Shown here piece by piece: positions 27,629 to 36,435 of a DNA stretch of 64,000 nt. Under the pieces are notes generated by a model. It was given only the letters and a program-made list of their open reading frames with translations. It did no database searches and was not told the origin of the DNA. The stretch covers positions 3,782,001-3,846,000 of the forward strand of contig CBDFGV010000003.1 of assembly GCA_965247245.1 (NCBI GenBank), written 5' to 3'. Origin of the DNA: Tectiglobus sp965247245 (GTDB lineage Bacteria > Pseudomonadota > Alphaproteobacteria > Rhizobiales > Hyphomicrobiaceae). The position numbers and the translations under genes are program-made. How positions within the stretch are numbered: the stretch's first letter is position 1; each line of letters begins with the position of its first letter.

Positions 27629-28561
27629 ATGGCCAACGTTGCCACCGCTGAACTGTTGCGCGAGGCCGATCGCGCCGCCGATGATGCCGCCTACGAGGCC
27701 CGCGCCGAGGTTCTTGAGCGTGAGGCACAAACCGGCGACGATATCGTTGCCCCGAAGCAATCGAAACGGCGACAACGGCGCCTTGCCAAGCAATCGACCT
27801 CGAAAGATGGCTACAAGCATTTCATCGTCGACGTCTGGCTGGTTGATCTCAACCCGACCGAGTTCGGCATTTTCAAGCGGTCACGCAACCGCGCCAAGTC
27901 ACGCCAGTTTACGCAGGACATGGACATTTATGCCGAGGTCATCGAGGAAGGTAAGCGCACCGGTCTGATCGGTTACCGCAAAGACCTCTGGAAGAAGGAA
28001 GAGAACAAGACCCGACGATTGGTCTTCAAGATGTTCTCCGACAAGCTCAACTGGCGTGCGACCATGGATCTGATGCTCGCACGTTCGGTACAGCAGACCA
28101 TGGGCGCCAGGCTGCTGCCGGTTATGACGTACTCGCTCAACTCCGCCGATGAAGACCAGGTGGTCAACATCGAACGGTCCGCGAACAAGTGGCCGTTGAT
28201 GCCGGAAAACTTCTCATTCTTCCTGCTGGAAGACGGTAAGCTGGAGTTCTATCGTATCCGCCAGGACTTCTTCCGGTTCGGTGACGACTACTCGATCTAC
28301 AACAGCCACAACGAGCGTATTGGCCGCTTGGATGGCGCGTTCTTCTCGATTTCGGGTAAGTGGCGCTGCCGGATCAAGGAAAAGTACGCCAGCAAGCAGC
28401 TGCTCAACACGCTCAAGCTGTTCACTGGCATGCTGATCTTCAACGATCGCTGCCGCAGCCACATCAAGCGGCTGGCCAAGCAGGTGATGCTGGGCAAGGT
28501 GACACCAAAGCTCGAGAAACAGGAAGTCGACCTTTACATGAACCCACGCCGAGTCAGGTAG
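27629..28561 (+). CDS. LURP-one/tubby-C-like domain protein, unknown function
   Basis: 310 aa, AGGAG before ATG. The first 65 residues are charged and helical (EADRAADDAAYEARAEVLE, then SKRRQRRLAKQ). The middle has WLVDLNPTEFGIFKRSRNRA and a segment rich in Lys/Arg. At about 205-260, LEFYRIRQDFFRFGDDYSIY then NERIGRLDGAFFSISGKWR matches the LURP-one/YxjI beta-barrel pattern (FF.lgDdy.I.d..g..i..v.GkfFSi). Family members may bind lipids; the N-terminal part has no match I know. A 6-base-pair hairpin 40 bases after the stop may terminate it. Confidence 0.55.
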   Translation: MANVATAELLREADRAADDAAYEARAEVLEREAQTGDDIVAPKQSKRRQRRLAKQSTSKDGYKHFIVDVWLVDLNPTEFGIFKRSRNRAKSRQFTQDMDIYAEVIEEGKRTGLIGYRKDLWKKEENKTRRLVFKMFSDKLNWRATMDLMLARSVQQTMGARLLPVMTYSLNSADEDQVVNIERSANKWPLMPENFSFFLLEDGKLEFYRIRQDFFRFGDDYSIYNSHNERIGRLDGAFFSISGKWRCRIKEKYASKQLLNTLKLFTGMLIFNDRCRSHIKRLAKQVMLGKVTPKLEKQEVDLYMNPRRVR

Positions 28562-28601
28562 CCGATCGATGCAGATGAACGATCAGAATTAGTTGATCAG
28601 C

Positions 28602-28618
28602 GGGAAACTTACTTTCCC
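28602..28618 (+). terminator. Hairpin after the LURP-one-like gene
   Basis: GGGAAA-CTTAC-TTTCCC, perfect 6-base-pair stem, 40 bases after the stop codon at 28561; no T run follows, so a weak terminator call. Confidence 0.35.
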
Positions 28619-28638
28619 CGGTCACAAATAATCACGAT

Positions 28639-28677
28639 ATGATGCCGGAACACCGTAAATTGGAGTTTCGGCATCAT
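28639..28677 (+). promoter_or_regulatory. Leader hairpin that covers a start codon
   Basis: ATGATGCCGGAAC (28639-28651) pairs with GTTTCGGCATCAT (28665-28677): 13 base pairs, one of them G-U, around a 13-base loop. The first two bases of the start codon at 28676 are in the 3' arm, and the TGGAG ribosome site straddles the loop and the arm. In RNA this would hide the start of the sugar dehydrogenase gene. Confidence 0.65.
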
Positions 28678-29818
28678 GCATTTTATGAGCGTCTTTTTCG
28701 CCTTTACGGCCCTCCTGGCCCTGCCGGCCGCAGCCCTTCAGACCCAAGCACCAAAACCACAGCAGCCAACAGGCGCCAAGACAAAGGTTATAGCCAAAGG
28801 TTTGGTCCACCCGTGGGGCATGCAGTTTCTGCCCGATGGTCGGGTCATAGTGACCGAGCGACCCGGCGCGATCCGTATTATCGATCAATCCGGAAGCGTT
28901 TCAGAACCATTGCGTGGTGCTCCCAAGGTGAGCGCGCGCGGCCAAGGCGGTATGCTGGACATTGCGTTGGCACCGGACTTTGCAACCTCGCGGAACCTGT
29001 ATGTGTCCTATTCTCAACCCCGGGGACGCGGCCAGAACGGCACCAGCGTTGCGCGGTTGAAACTGGTATCGGATGCCCAGGGCGATCGACTTGAAAATCT
29101 CAGCGTGATCTTCAAGCAGTTGCCGGCCAACGGTGGCGGACTGCACTTTGGCTCCCGCCTGGCGTTCGCGCCGGACGGCAAGCTGTTTGTGACTCTGGGC
29201 GAGCGCTATCAGAAGTTCTACGCGCAGGATCCCAAGACACACTACGGAAAGATTGTCCGCATCAACGCTGATGGCTCTGTGCCAAAGGACAATCCATTTG
29301 TCGGCGATCAGTACAAGGCCTTGCCACACATCTGGTCGATCGGTCACCGCAATCCGCAGTCCGCCGCGATCCACCCTGAGAGCGGTAAGCTATGGACGGT
29401 TGAACATGGCGCCCAGGGCGGCGACGAAGTCAACATCCCGCAGGCTGGCAAGAATTACGGTTGGCCGGTGATCACTTATGGCCGCGACTACTCGGGGGCC
29501 AAGATCGGTGTAGGAACCCAGCAGTCCGGCATGGAACAGCCGCTCTACTACTGGGATCCATCGATAGCGCCGTCCGGAATGGCCTTCTCGTGGTCAGACA
29601 AGTACCCGCAATGGAAGGGCAATCTGTTTGTCGGTGCATTGAAGGATCGCCACTTAGCTCGCCTGGTTCTTGACGGTGAGAAGGTCGTGGCCGAGGAGAC
29701 GTTGCTTGAGAACCTGCGTGCCAGGATACGCGATGTCCGCCAGGGCCCGGATGGTGCACTTTACGTACTGACTGACAGCCGCAACGGACAACTGGTGCGC
29801 GTCGTTCCCGGTCGTTAG
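28676..29818 (+). CDS. PQQ-dependent aldose sugar dehydrogenase (soluble GDH-like)
   Basis: 380 aa with a signal peptide (residues 1-21, ending PAAAL), so periplasmic. Six-bladed propeller pattern: LVHPWGMQFLPDGRVIVTER, GQGGMLDIALAPDF, HFGSRLAFAPDGKLFVTLGE, IWSIGHRNPQSAAIHP, WTVEHGAQGGDEVN and SGMAFSWSDKYPQWKGN. GHRNPQ and the GDE-N calcium/PQQ segment match Asd/YliI-type soluble aldose dehydrogenases. It oxidises aldose sugars to lactones with PQQ. No pqq synthesis genes are in the window. The start codon lies in a strong hairpin, suggesting translational control. Confidence 0.92.
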   Translation: MHFMSVFFAFTALLALPAAALQTQAPKPQQPTGAKTKVIAKGLVHPWGMQFLPDGRVIVTERPGAIRIIDQSGSVSEPLRGAPKVSARGQGGMLDIALAPDFATSRNLYVSYSQPRGRGQNGTSVARLKLVSDAQGDRLENLSVIFKQLPANGGGLHFGSRLAFAPDGKLFVTLGERYQKFYAQDPKTHYGKIVRINADGSVPKDNPFVGDQYKALPHIWSIGHRNPQSAAIHPESGKLWTVEHGAQGGDEVNIPQAGKNYGWPVITYGRDYSGAKIGVGTQQSGMEQPLYYWDPSIAPSGMAFSWSDKYPQWKGNLFVGALKDRHLARLVLDGEKVVAEETLLENLRARIRDVRQGPDGALYVLTDSRNGQLVRVVPGR

Positions 29819-29858
29819 ACTTGGCTGGGTGCGCGCTATAACGGCGTCAAAGAGTTGA

Positions 29859-29890
29859 TCCGAGCCACCCGCGATAGCCTACGGCTCGGA
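29859..29890. terminator. Inverted repeat between converging genes
   Basis: TCCGAGCC and GGCTCGGA form an 8-base-pair stem with a 16-base loop, between the stops of the dehydrogenase (29818) and the VWA gene (29910). No clear T run, so a low-confidence bidirectional terminator. Confidence 0.4.
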
Positions 29891-29909
29891 CCTTCAACCA
29901 AATGGCTGC

Positions 29910-31271
29910 TTAGTACTTGACGCTGGAGCCGGATGAGTTGCTCAAGCTTCTGCGCATCGACTTGCGCTGGACATTCCAATTGCGCTTTGAGATCTCCGAC
30001 TCATCCTTGCTGTATTGTTCTTCCAGCCGGTTCAGGCGCGATGACGATTTGTACTTCAGTTTGGCACGCGTCGCCCGCTGCCCTGATATCAAAGCGCGAC
30101 CTTCGCGAAGCGCTGCCTGTGCGGCCTGAACTTTGCCTTGGTCGCGCAGCTTGATCGCCTGACGACTCTTTTTGCGTGCCTGGAGTTCAACAACTGGATC
30201 CATAACGATCGGGTCCATGCTGCGCTTGACGCTGTCCTCGTCAGCACTGAAGGAGGCTCGCACCGTAGAACTACGCGTTTCTTTAGTTGTCCCCCCATGC
30301 GGCCGGTAGCGTACGATGACATTCGCCAGCTCTTGCTCACCGGATGCGATATCAGGGTCAACCTCAAGTTCCAGCTGAAGGCTATGCGTGGATTTGGAGT
30401 ATGCCTGGGCGACCTTGAAGCTGGCCTTACGACCGTCAATCTTTGCACGGCGTCCGAGCGAGCGAAGCGGACGAACCCCACTACGGGTTTCAATGATGAT
30501 CTCGATATCCTGGGCTATGACGGACAGGACATCGTCGAACTCACGATTGAAAATGCGGCGCAGATCACCAGCCGTCTGGGCAAAGTCATGGTTGCCATCA
30601 CTCGCACCGGCGAGGCGTGCCATAAGATCCTCATTGTACCCGCGGCCAAGGCCGATCGTTGTGACGGATATACCTTGGCCACCAAGATCTGCACCAAGCT
30701 CCTCGAAGTCATAGGGGTCTCTGGGTCCGACGTTGGCGAGGCCATCGGACAACAAAATAATCCGATCGAGGCGCCGGCCGTTGCTGAACTCGGAAAGTTC
30801 ATCGGCACCGGTTTTGACTGCGGCATAGATGGCAGTGCTGCCACCCGAGCGGATCCTCTCGATCAACCGCGAGTAACGGCGGTGATTGTTCACGCGGCCT
30901 GCGGGGGCAATAACCTCGACGGCATTGCTAAATGCGACGACGGAGGCTACGTCCCTGCGGCTCAATCGTTCGATGGCCATCATTGCAGCTTCGCGTGCTT
31001 TTGCCATCTTTGCGCCACGCATGGAGCCAGACTTGTCGACAACCAACGCGACGTTGACCGGCGCACGCTCAATTTCGCCGGAGGGATTGTGGATACCCTT
31101 CAGGCCAATTCGCAGAAAAACTCTTTGTTTTGTCGACTGACGCAGGACTTTATGACCAAGCCTCGTATCGATTTCGAGGGAGCCATTTTTTGATTGCGCG
31201 GCTGTTGCCAGGCTGCCAAACGGCACGCCAACTGCTACGGACGCAAGCAGGGCAATCGTAGTTCGCAACAT
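29910..31271 (-). CDS. Secreted von Willebrand factor A domain protein
   Basis: 453 aa. Signal peptide MLRTTIALLASVAVGVPFGS to about residue 25. VWA domain about 70-250: MIDAS motif DKSGSM, later Thr in GGSTAIYAAV and Asp in ILLSDGLANVG, all intact, so metal-dependent binding should work. VIT-like strands precede it (RVFLRIGLKGI). After a beta-rich region, the last 110 residues are Lys/Arg/Ser-rich helices ending in SSGSSVKY. This is the batA/YfbK-like exported VWA type. Function unknown; probably protein or surface binding in the periplasm. Confidence 0.88.
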   Translation of the reverse strand: MLRTTIALLASVAVGVPFGSLATAAQSKNGSLEIDTRLGHKVLRQSTKQRVFLRIGLKGIHNPSGEIERAPVNVALVVDKSGSMRGAKMAKAREAAMMAIERLSRRDVASVVAFSNAVEVIAPAGRVNNHRRYSRLIERIRSGGSTAIYAAVKTGADELSEFSNGRRLDRIILLSDGLANVGPRDPYDFEELGADLGGQGISVTTIGLGRGYNEDLMARLAGASDGNHDFAQTAGDLRRIFNREFDDVLSVIAQDIEIIIETRSGVRPLRSLGRRAKIDGRKASFKVAQAYSKSTHSLQLELEVDPDIASGEQELANVIVRYRPHGGTTKETRSSTVRASFSADEDSVKRSMDPIVMDPVVELQARKKSRQAIKLRDQGKVQAAQAALREGRALISGQRATRAKLKYKSSSRLNRLEEQYSKDESEISKRNWNVQRKSMRRSLSNSSGSSVKY

Positions 31272-31528
31272 AATTTTGCCTTTCTGGAGAACAGGTTAGT
31301 GGACTCTTATTTCTCCAAAACATGGGACTTTTCAGTCTCCACCAAGGCAAGTTTGGTGCATTTGTATGGCGTGCAGCAGTCGTGACAAATCAGACACGGC
31401 GTGTTTTGCGGCTCCAGGGAAGAGCAGCCGAGCTCCATTAATCATGGTTTCTGAAAGGTTAAGCGCGTGCCGTAGGCCAAGCGTAAAATAGGGATAACTT
31501 GAGTGTTCCTAGTAGGTTGGAGATTTCG

Positions 31529-31852
31529 ATGTTTCGCTTTGTCCTGGTTGGTGTTTCGGCAATTTCGTTATTGGCGACGAATGCATTCGCTCAAGATGCA
31601 TCGCTGATCCGCGTGGAACCGCGTCCGTATTACGGTGCAACGATTACGATAGAAGAGGGCGTACGCGTGTTCCGCCCACTGCCAAAGACGAAGACCATGG
31701 TGATCAACCCTGGTCAGAAGACACCGCTCCACATTAGCGTGGGCGGTCAGGAACGCGCCGCGCAACACGTGACCAACAATGTGAAGGTGAACACGAGTAT
31801 CGTTCGGCGCAATCGTCCGATTACGATCCCAGTGAACCCACCTATTCGTTAA
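31529..31852 (+). CDS. Small secreted protein
   Basis: 107 aa from ATG 31529, with GGAG 7 bases before it. Signal peptide MFRFVLVGVSAISLLATNAF, then AQ. The mature 85 residues are short beta-type segments with YYGATITIEEGVRVFRPLP and end in RPITIPVNPPIR. No Cys, no family recognised. It lies alone between an oppositely oriented pair of genes. Confidence 0.6.
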   Translation: MFRFVLVGVSAISLLATNAFAQDASLIRVEPRPYYGATITIEEGVRVFRPLPKTKTMVINPGQKTPLHISVGGQERAAQHVTNNVKVNTSIVRRNRPITIPVNPPIR

Positions 31853-31868
31853 GCAGGTGGCCTAACGC

Positions 31869-32801
31869 TTACATGGGCTCAAACGCAAGCTCGGCTTCAT
31901 AGTCGACTGGCGTTGCCAGCCAGCCATCACGCCGCCGCGACCAATAGAGATCATCCAGGCGGCGTGTGACAGGGCCGGCCGAGCCACCGCCAATCTCTCG
32001 CCCATCGACCTTTGAAATCGCGATAACCCCACCGCCGGTGGTCGAGATAAAAACCTCATCAGCTGCGCGGAGGTCATCAGCTGGCAATGCTTCAGCACTG
32101 ATCTGGAGATTTGTCTCCTCGGCAAGTTTAAAGACGGTATAGCGGGTCATGCCATCGAGGCAGACATCATCAGGCGGTGTAACAATGCGGCCGTCTTTGA
32201 CCGCAAAGATGTTAAATCCGGGTCCCTCGGAGATGTTACCATTACGATCAACTACTGCGCAGGTGTCTGCGCCACGGTCGTAGCCCTCCATCAGCGCCAT
32301 CTGAAGATCGAGCCAGTGGTAGTGCTTGATCGTTGGGTCTACGGATTCGCGTGGCACGCGTTGAATGTCAGACACGTGCATTGAAAGGCCCTGTTCCTTT
32401 TGTTCGGGATTGGCGATCCAGACATAAGGAATGCAGAACATCCAAAACTGATTATCGGCCAAACGGACATCACGACTTCCAATAGGAGCACGGCCACGAG
32501 TCATCAGCATTTGGACATAAGCTTCGCGGAAGCCAGTGCGCCGCGCCGCCTCCAAAAGGATTGTGCGGACCGTATCGCGATCGTACGGGTTTTGCATCCG
32601 CAGGCGGCTCCAGTTGCGCTCGAAGCGGTCGAGATGATCTTCCAGCCTGAAGAACGCACCGTGAAAGACGGAGACCGTATCTTGGACCGCGTCGGAGCGC
32701 AGAAATCCCCAATCAAGCATCGGAATGCGTGCTTCGCTAATCGGCACAAAGCGACCTTCGCAGAACGCAATGCCGTCCTTGTAATGATTGCCGCCAGTCA
32801 T
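31869..32801 (-). CDS. Class IV PLP-dependent aminotransferase
   Basis: 310 aa. ARIPMLDWGFLRSDAVQDTV is the fold-type IV N-terminus, with the PLP lysine in PTIKHYHWLDLQMAL (about 155-170), EGPGFNIFAVKDGRI and GMTRYTVFKLAEE next, and the STTGGGVIAISKVDGREIG phosphate-binding segment near the end. Branched-chain, D-amino-acid or R-selective amine aminotransferases share these; the specificity-determining loops do not decide. Divergent from the old-yellow-enzyme gene, with a shared control region. Confidence 0.92.
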   Translation of the reverse strand: MTGGNHYKDGIAFCEGRFVPISEARIPMLDWGFLRSDAVQDTVSVFHGAFFRLEDHLDRFERNWSRLRMQNPYDRDTVRTILLEAARRTGFREAYVQMLMTRGRAPIGSRDVRLADNQFWMFCIPYVWIANPEQKEQGLSMHVSDIQRVPRESVDPTIKHYHWLDLQMALMEGYDRGADTCAVVDRNGNISEGPGFNIFAVKDGRIVTPPDDVCLDGMTRYTVFKLAEETNLQISAEALPADDLRAADEVFISTTGGGVIAISKVDGREIGGGSAGPVTRRLDDLYWSRRRDGWLATPVDYEAELAFEPM

Positions 32802-32937
32802 GTTTCACCAACTCCCCTTGGACGTTCCTGTCATCCGCGATCAGCATCAGGATGAAGCCTTGAATGTCAATGGACAGACTTGCCGGAACGATCGCATGGC
32901 CACACCATCAACCAAACGACAGCGGAGCCTACGATCA

Positions 32938-34914
32938 ATGTCAGCGGTGCCTGGCCTTTTCGACCCTGTGCAACTCGGGCACAAGCGTGCCAAGAACCGT
33001 ATCATGCGCGTTGCGACAACCGCCAACTTGGCTGATGGGAACCGCGCAGGCCCTCGTGTTTTGGCGTTCTATCGGACACTCGCTAAAGGCGGTGTTGGAA
33101 CCATCGTCACGGAAGCACTTCGGACACAAGCAGACGATCCATTTGGACCCGGTGCGCTCGTGATCTTTGATCGCTTCGCACTTGCCAGCCTGCGTCAGCT
33201 GTCTGATGTGTGTCATGCCGAAGGCGCGCTTCTTATTGGTCAGCTCAACATGGGCGGTCGGCAACATCTGGCTTCTCGCGTGATTCCGTTTTCGATTGCT
33301 CCGTCAGCGATTGCATGTCCGCGCAGCGGTGGCGTTCCACATGAACTGTCAGCCCTCGAAGTTGAAGACATTATTGAAACGTATGTCATGTGCGCGGTGC
33401 ATTGCATTGAAGCCGGTATGGATGGCGTCGAGATTCATGGTGCGCAAGGACATTTGATACAGCAGTTTGTTTCGCCGTTCTCGAACCGCCGCAATGACGA
33501 GTGGGGTGGCACGTTCGAAAAGCGCCTGCGCTTTCCGCAGGAGATTATTCGGCGTGTGCGCACGAGGGTCGGCAAGAGAGCTATCGTCGGTTACCGCATG
33601 GGCGTGGAGGAGTTTACGGATGGCGGTTTGTCCATCGATGACACGGTCCAAGTTGCCCAAGCTCTATGTGCGGATGGACTGGTCGACTACCTGTCGCTTG
33701 CGCAGGGGAATTTCAACTCGATTGAGACACACCTGCCGGATCGACACTCGCCAATCCTCGCCTACCGCGACTTACATGCCCGCTTCAAAGCCGTTGCCAA
33801 TGGCGCCCCAGTGGTAGCGTCCACGCGGATCCAGCATCCGGATCAGGTTGCCGATATGATTGCCGATGGCGAGGCCGATATGATTGGGCTGTGCCGCGCA
33901 CTGTTGGCCGATCCCGAATGGCCCAACAAAGCCAAGAACGGCCGATCCGACACGATCCGCAGATGTATAGCCTGCAATCAGTGTTGGGCATGGATTGCAG
34001 GAGGAGAACCGATCGCTTGCGCTACAAATCCGGTGACTGGTCGGGAGTATCGTTGGAAAAAGCTTGAGCAGGATCGGGCTGAATCATCGAAGTCTGTCGC
34101 TGTTATCGGAGGCGGACCTGGCGGACTTGAGGCCGCACGGGTTGCCGCGAGCCGCGGCCACGACGTGACACTGTTTGAAGCGGCAGAACAGCTTGGCGGT
34201 CGACTTAAGCGCATCCACGAAATCCGATACTTCGAAGAGATGAGGAACCTGCTGGACTTTCTCGTACCGCAGGCCACTGCGAGCGGGGCGACGATCGAAA
34301 TGGGTGTGACAGTGAGCGCCGAAGATATCCTGCTAGCCAATCCCGACGAAATCATTGTTGCAACGGGCGCCACGCCGCGTGTCCCCGATATTGACGGAGA
34401 TGGCAGCGTTCCGGTCGTCACCACTGATGATCATGTTCATCTCGACAGCGCGACCGGACGCAAGATCATTGTTATGGACGAAGACGGCTACTACTGGACT
34501 TCTGCAGTAACTGAAAGCGTCATATCTAGGGGTGCGAATCCCATCGTTGTCTCTCGCGTTTTCGAAGTTTGTCGCGAATTGCCGATGGTTTCACGAATCG
34601 AATACCTGCGCCAGCTTGACCGCAACGGCGGCGAAGCAATTGCCAACTCATACATCGCTCGTGTCGAGGCTGGAAACGTTATCCTCCGGCATTACCTGAC
34701 GGAACGCGAAACGGTTGTCGACGACGTTGCGGCAATCGTCTGGGTTGGTGCCGCGACCCCCAATTCAAGCCTTGCGGTGGAACTGCGCGCTGCGGGGGTT
34801 CAAAAACACCGCATCCACTTGATCGGTGACGCGTTTGCGCCGCGGCGCTTGGCGCACGCACTCACAGAGGCCCACACTGTTGCAAGACAGATTGGAAGCC
34901 CCGCCCGCCATTGA
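32938..34914 (+). CDS. Old-yellow-enzyme FMN/4Fe-4S/FAD oxidoreductase (FadH/TMADH type)
   Basis: 658 aa from ATG 32938 (CGGAG upstream); ATG 32896 is the alternative. TIM-barrel FMN domain from GLFDPVQLGHKRAKNRI, with GQLNMGGRQ and GVEIHGAQGHLIQQFVSPF (substrate His in the first, active-site His-Gly-Ala in the second), then NRRNDEWGG. The 4Fe-4S ligands are Cys343, 346, 349 and 361. The C-terminal half has a dinucleotide fold VAVIGGGPGGLEAA. This is the architecture of 2,4-dienoyl-CoA reductase and trimethylamine/dimethylamine dehydrogenases. Followed 35 bases on by the HbpS-like gene. Confidence 0.9.
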   Translation: MSAVPGLFDPVQLGHKRAKNRIMRVATTANLADGNRAGPRVLAFYRTLAKGGVGTIVTEALRTQADDPFGPGALVIFDRFALASLRQLSDVCHAEGALLIGQLNMGGRQHLASRVIPFSIAPSAIACPRSGGVPHELSALEVEDIIETYVMCAVHCIEAGMDGVEIHGAQGHLIQQFVSPFSNRRNDEWGGTFEKRLRFPQEIIRRVRTRVGKRAIVGYRMGVEEFTDGGLSIDDTVQVAQALCADGLVDYLSLAQGNFNSIETHLPDRHSPILAYRDLHARFKAVANGAPVVASTRIQHPDQVADMIADGEADMIGLCRALLADPEWPNKAKNGRSDTIRRCIACNQCWAWIAGGEPIACATNPVTGREYRWKKLEQDRAESSKSVAVIGGGPGGLEAARVAASRGHDVTLFEAAEQLGGRLKRIHEIRYFEEMRNLLDFLVPQATASGATIEMGVTVSAEDILLANPDEIIVATGATPRVPDIDGDGSVPVVTTDDHVHLDSATGRKIIVMDEDGYYWTSAVTESVISRGANPIVVSRVFEVCRELPMVSRIEYLRQLDRNGGEAIANSYIARVEAGNVILRHYLTERETVVDDVAAIVWVGAATPNSSLAVELRAAGVQKHRIHLIGDAFAPRRLAHALTEAHTVARQIGSPARH

Positions 34915-34949
34915 TGAGTCATATCAACCGAGTTACCAGAGGATAAGCC

Positions 34950-35378
34950 ATGCCGAGCTTCGATAAGAAAAGCATAACCGCGGAGTCCGCGCTTGTCGCC
35001 ATCCAGGGCGCCGTCGCAAAAGCCAAGCAGCTCGGGCACCGTATGAGTATTGTCGTTTGCGATGAGGATGGTGCCGAGAAGTTAGCCTACAGGATGGATG
35101 GCGCATCTTCATCCACGTTGAAGATTGCGCGCGACAAGGCTTTCACATCCGCGAGCCACGGCATGGCAACGCATGCACTTTGGGACTTCATTAAGAATGA
35201 TCCGCCGCTGCAGTATGGGTTTCCATCGTATCCCAACATCGTCGTGTTCGGTGGGGGATATCCGTTGCTGGAAGATGGCAAGATTATCGGTGCCATTGGC
35301 GTATCGGGCGGACACTATAGCGATGACATGGAGGTCGCGCGGGCCGCTCTTTCGGCAATCGGAGCGCCGGTTAGCTAG
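34950..35378 (+). CDS. GlcG/HbpS-family heme-binding-type protein
   Basis: 142 aa. ALVAIQGAVAKAKQLGHRMS, IVVCDEDGAEKLAYRMDGAS, TLKIARDKAFTSASHGMATH and IVVFGGGYPLLEDGKIIGAI then GVSGGHYSDDMEVARAAL are the GlcG/HbpS/DUF336 signature. Members bind heme or corrinoid and are often next to redox enzymes; here it follows the FMN/FeS oxidoreductase by 35 bases, likely co-transcribed. Confidence 0.92.
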   Translation: MPSFDKKSITAESALVAIQGAVAKAKQLGHRMSIVVCDEDGAEKLAYRMDGASSSTLKIARDKAFTSASHGMATHALWDFIKNDPPLQYGFPSYPNIVVFGGGYPLLEDGKIIGAIGVSGGHYSDDMEVARAALSAIGAPVS

Positions 35379-35474
35379 TTCGAATTCAGGCTCTCGTTCC
35401 TGGGCGTATGACCTCTGAGACCGGACCGCAAATGTCAGTATAATGCGGGGATATAGCCTCCTCTCATGCACAAA

Positions 35475-35490
35475 TGTGATCCAAGTCACA
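35475..35490 (+). promoter_or_regulatory. Perfect CRP/FNR-type binding site
   Basis: TGTGATCCAAGTCACA: TGTGA, six bases, TCACA, an exact consensus of the CRP recognition site. Its centre is about 42 bases before a plausible start near 35525, with TATGAA (35513-35518) as -10, the geometry of a class II CRP promoter. Confidence 0.6.
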
Positions 35491-35524
35491 GCACAAGGCA
35501 GCAAAAACTGGTTATGAATTGCGT

Positions 35525-35622
35525 GTTGCCAGCGATGGGGTCTGTTGCTGGCGGTACTCGGGATCATTCCCGTTTCCTCCCTAGACTGGGACCCGCCGCG
35601 TCACCGCAGTGGGTCCCCTTTT
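35525..35622 (+). ncRNA. Candidate small RNA (suhB/alpha-r14-like)
   Basis: About 98 bases with three hairpins: GCCAGC/GCTGGC (35528-), CGGGA-TCAT-TCCCG, and the terminator GGGACCC/GGGTCCC (35588-35617) followed by CTTTTA. Between the second and third lies single-stranded TTTCCTCCCTAG, a sequence complementary to ribosome-binding sites. CCTCC motifs in or near loops are a mark of the suhB/alpha-r14 sRNA family of alphaproteobacteria, but I match by memory of that theme, not by alignment. A CRP-type site sits at -42. No protein frame. Confidence 0.6.
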
Positions 35623-36376
35623 ACTCTTTGTTGGCATGAGGGTAATCGACCTGGACGAGGTAGAGGCCTGCTGCCGGTGCAACAGCAGCACAGCGTTTGC
35701 GATCGCAGGCATCTCGCGCCGCGATAAACTCATTCACCGTCCAACGACCTTCACCCACGGCCTTGAGGCAGCCTACCATCGACCGCACCTGATTATGGAG
35801 GAACGCTCGTGCAGAGGCGCGGACCTGTATTTCATCGTCATGAACTTCAACACCAAGACGGTCGAGCGTCCGGACTGGAGATTTGGCCTGACAATGTGCC
35901 GCCCGGAAAGTCGTGAAGTCGTGGTGACCAACAAGATGGGTAGCCGCCTCCTGCATTTGTCTTAGGTCAAGCGGTACAGGAACCTGCCAGACGCGCTCCC
36001 TATCGAGGATTGGCGGAGCACGACGATGCAGAATGCGATACAGATAATGCCGGGCCGTGGCTGAAAACCTCGCATCGAAATCTTCGTCGACCAACCGGCA
36101 ATGGGTCACTGCGATTGGATCGGGCCGCAGATGATAGTTAGCCGCATCTCGAATTTTGTCGGGCAACCAATCCTTCTCGAGGTCAAAATGCGCAACCTGA
36201 CCGAGCGCGTGGACGCCAGCATCGGTTCTGCCGGCTCCCTGAATGCGGACGGTCTCACTGGTGAACTTAGCAATGGCTTCTACAAGGCAACCTTGAACAG
36301 AAGCGCCATTGGCCTGCATTTGCCAGCCGACAAAGGGCGTACCGTCATATTCTATGGTGATTGCGTAGCGCGGCAT
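35621..36376 (-). CDS. truA: tRNA pseudouridine synthase A
   Basis: 251 aa. It isomerises U38-U40 in tRNA anticodon arms. N-terminus MPRYAITIEYDGTPFVGWQ, catalytic Asp52 in GAGRTDAGVHALGQ, ARHYLYRI (Tyr) near 110-117 and FLHNQVRSMVGCL near 200-212 are the family motifs. In many alphaproteobacteria truA follows fmt; here those genes lie 18 kb apart, so that linkage is broken. Confidence 0.96.
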   Translation of the reverse strand: MPRYAITIEYDGTPFVGWQMQANGASVQGCLVEAIAKFTSETVRIQGAGRTDAGVHALGQVAHFDLEKDWLPDKIRDAANYHLRPDPIAVTHCRLVDEDFDARFSATARHYLYRILHRRAPPILDRERVWQVPVPLDLRQMQEAATHLVGHHDFTTFRAAHCQAKSPVRTLDRLGVEVHDDEIQVRASARAFLHNQVRSMVGCLKAVGEGRWTVNEFIAARDACDRKRCAAVAPAAGLYLVQVDYPHANKE

Positions 36377-36435
36377 GCCTTCGAACTAAACTATGTCTCG
36401 CGACTGCACAATTGGGTTTCAGCGGGTGGCAAAGC

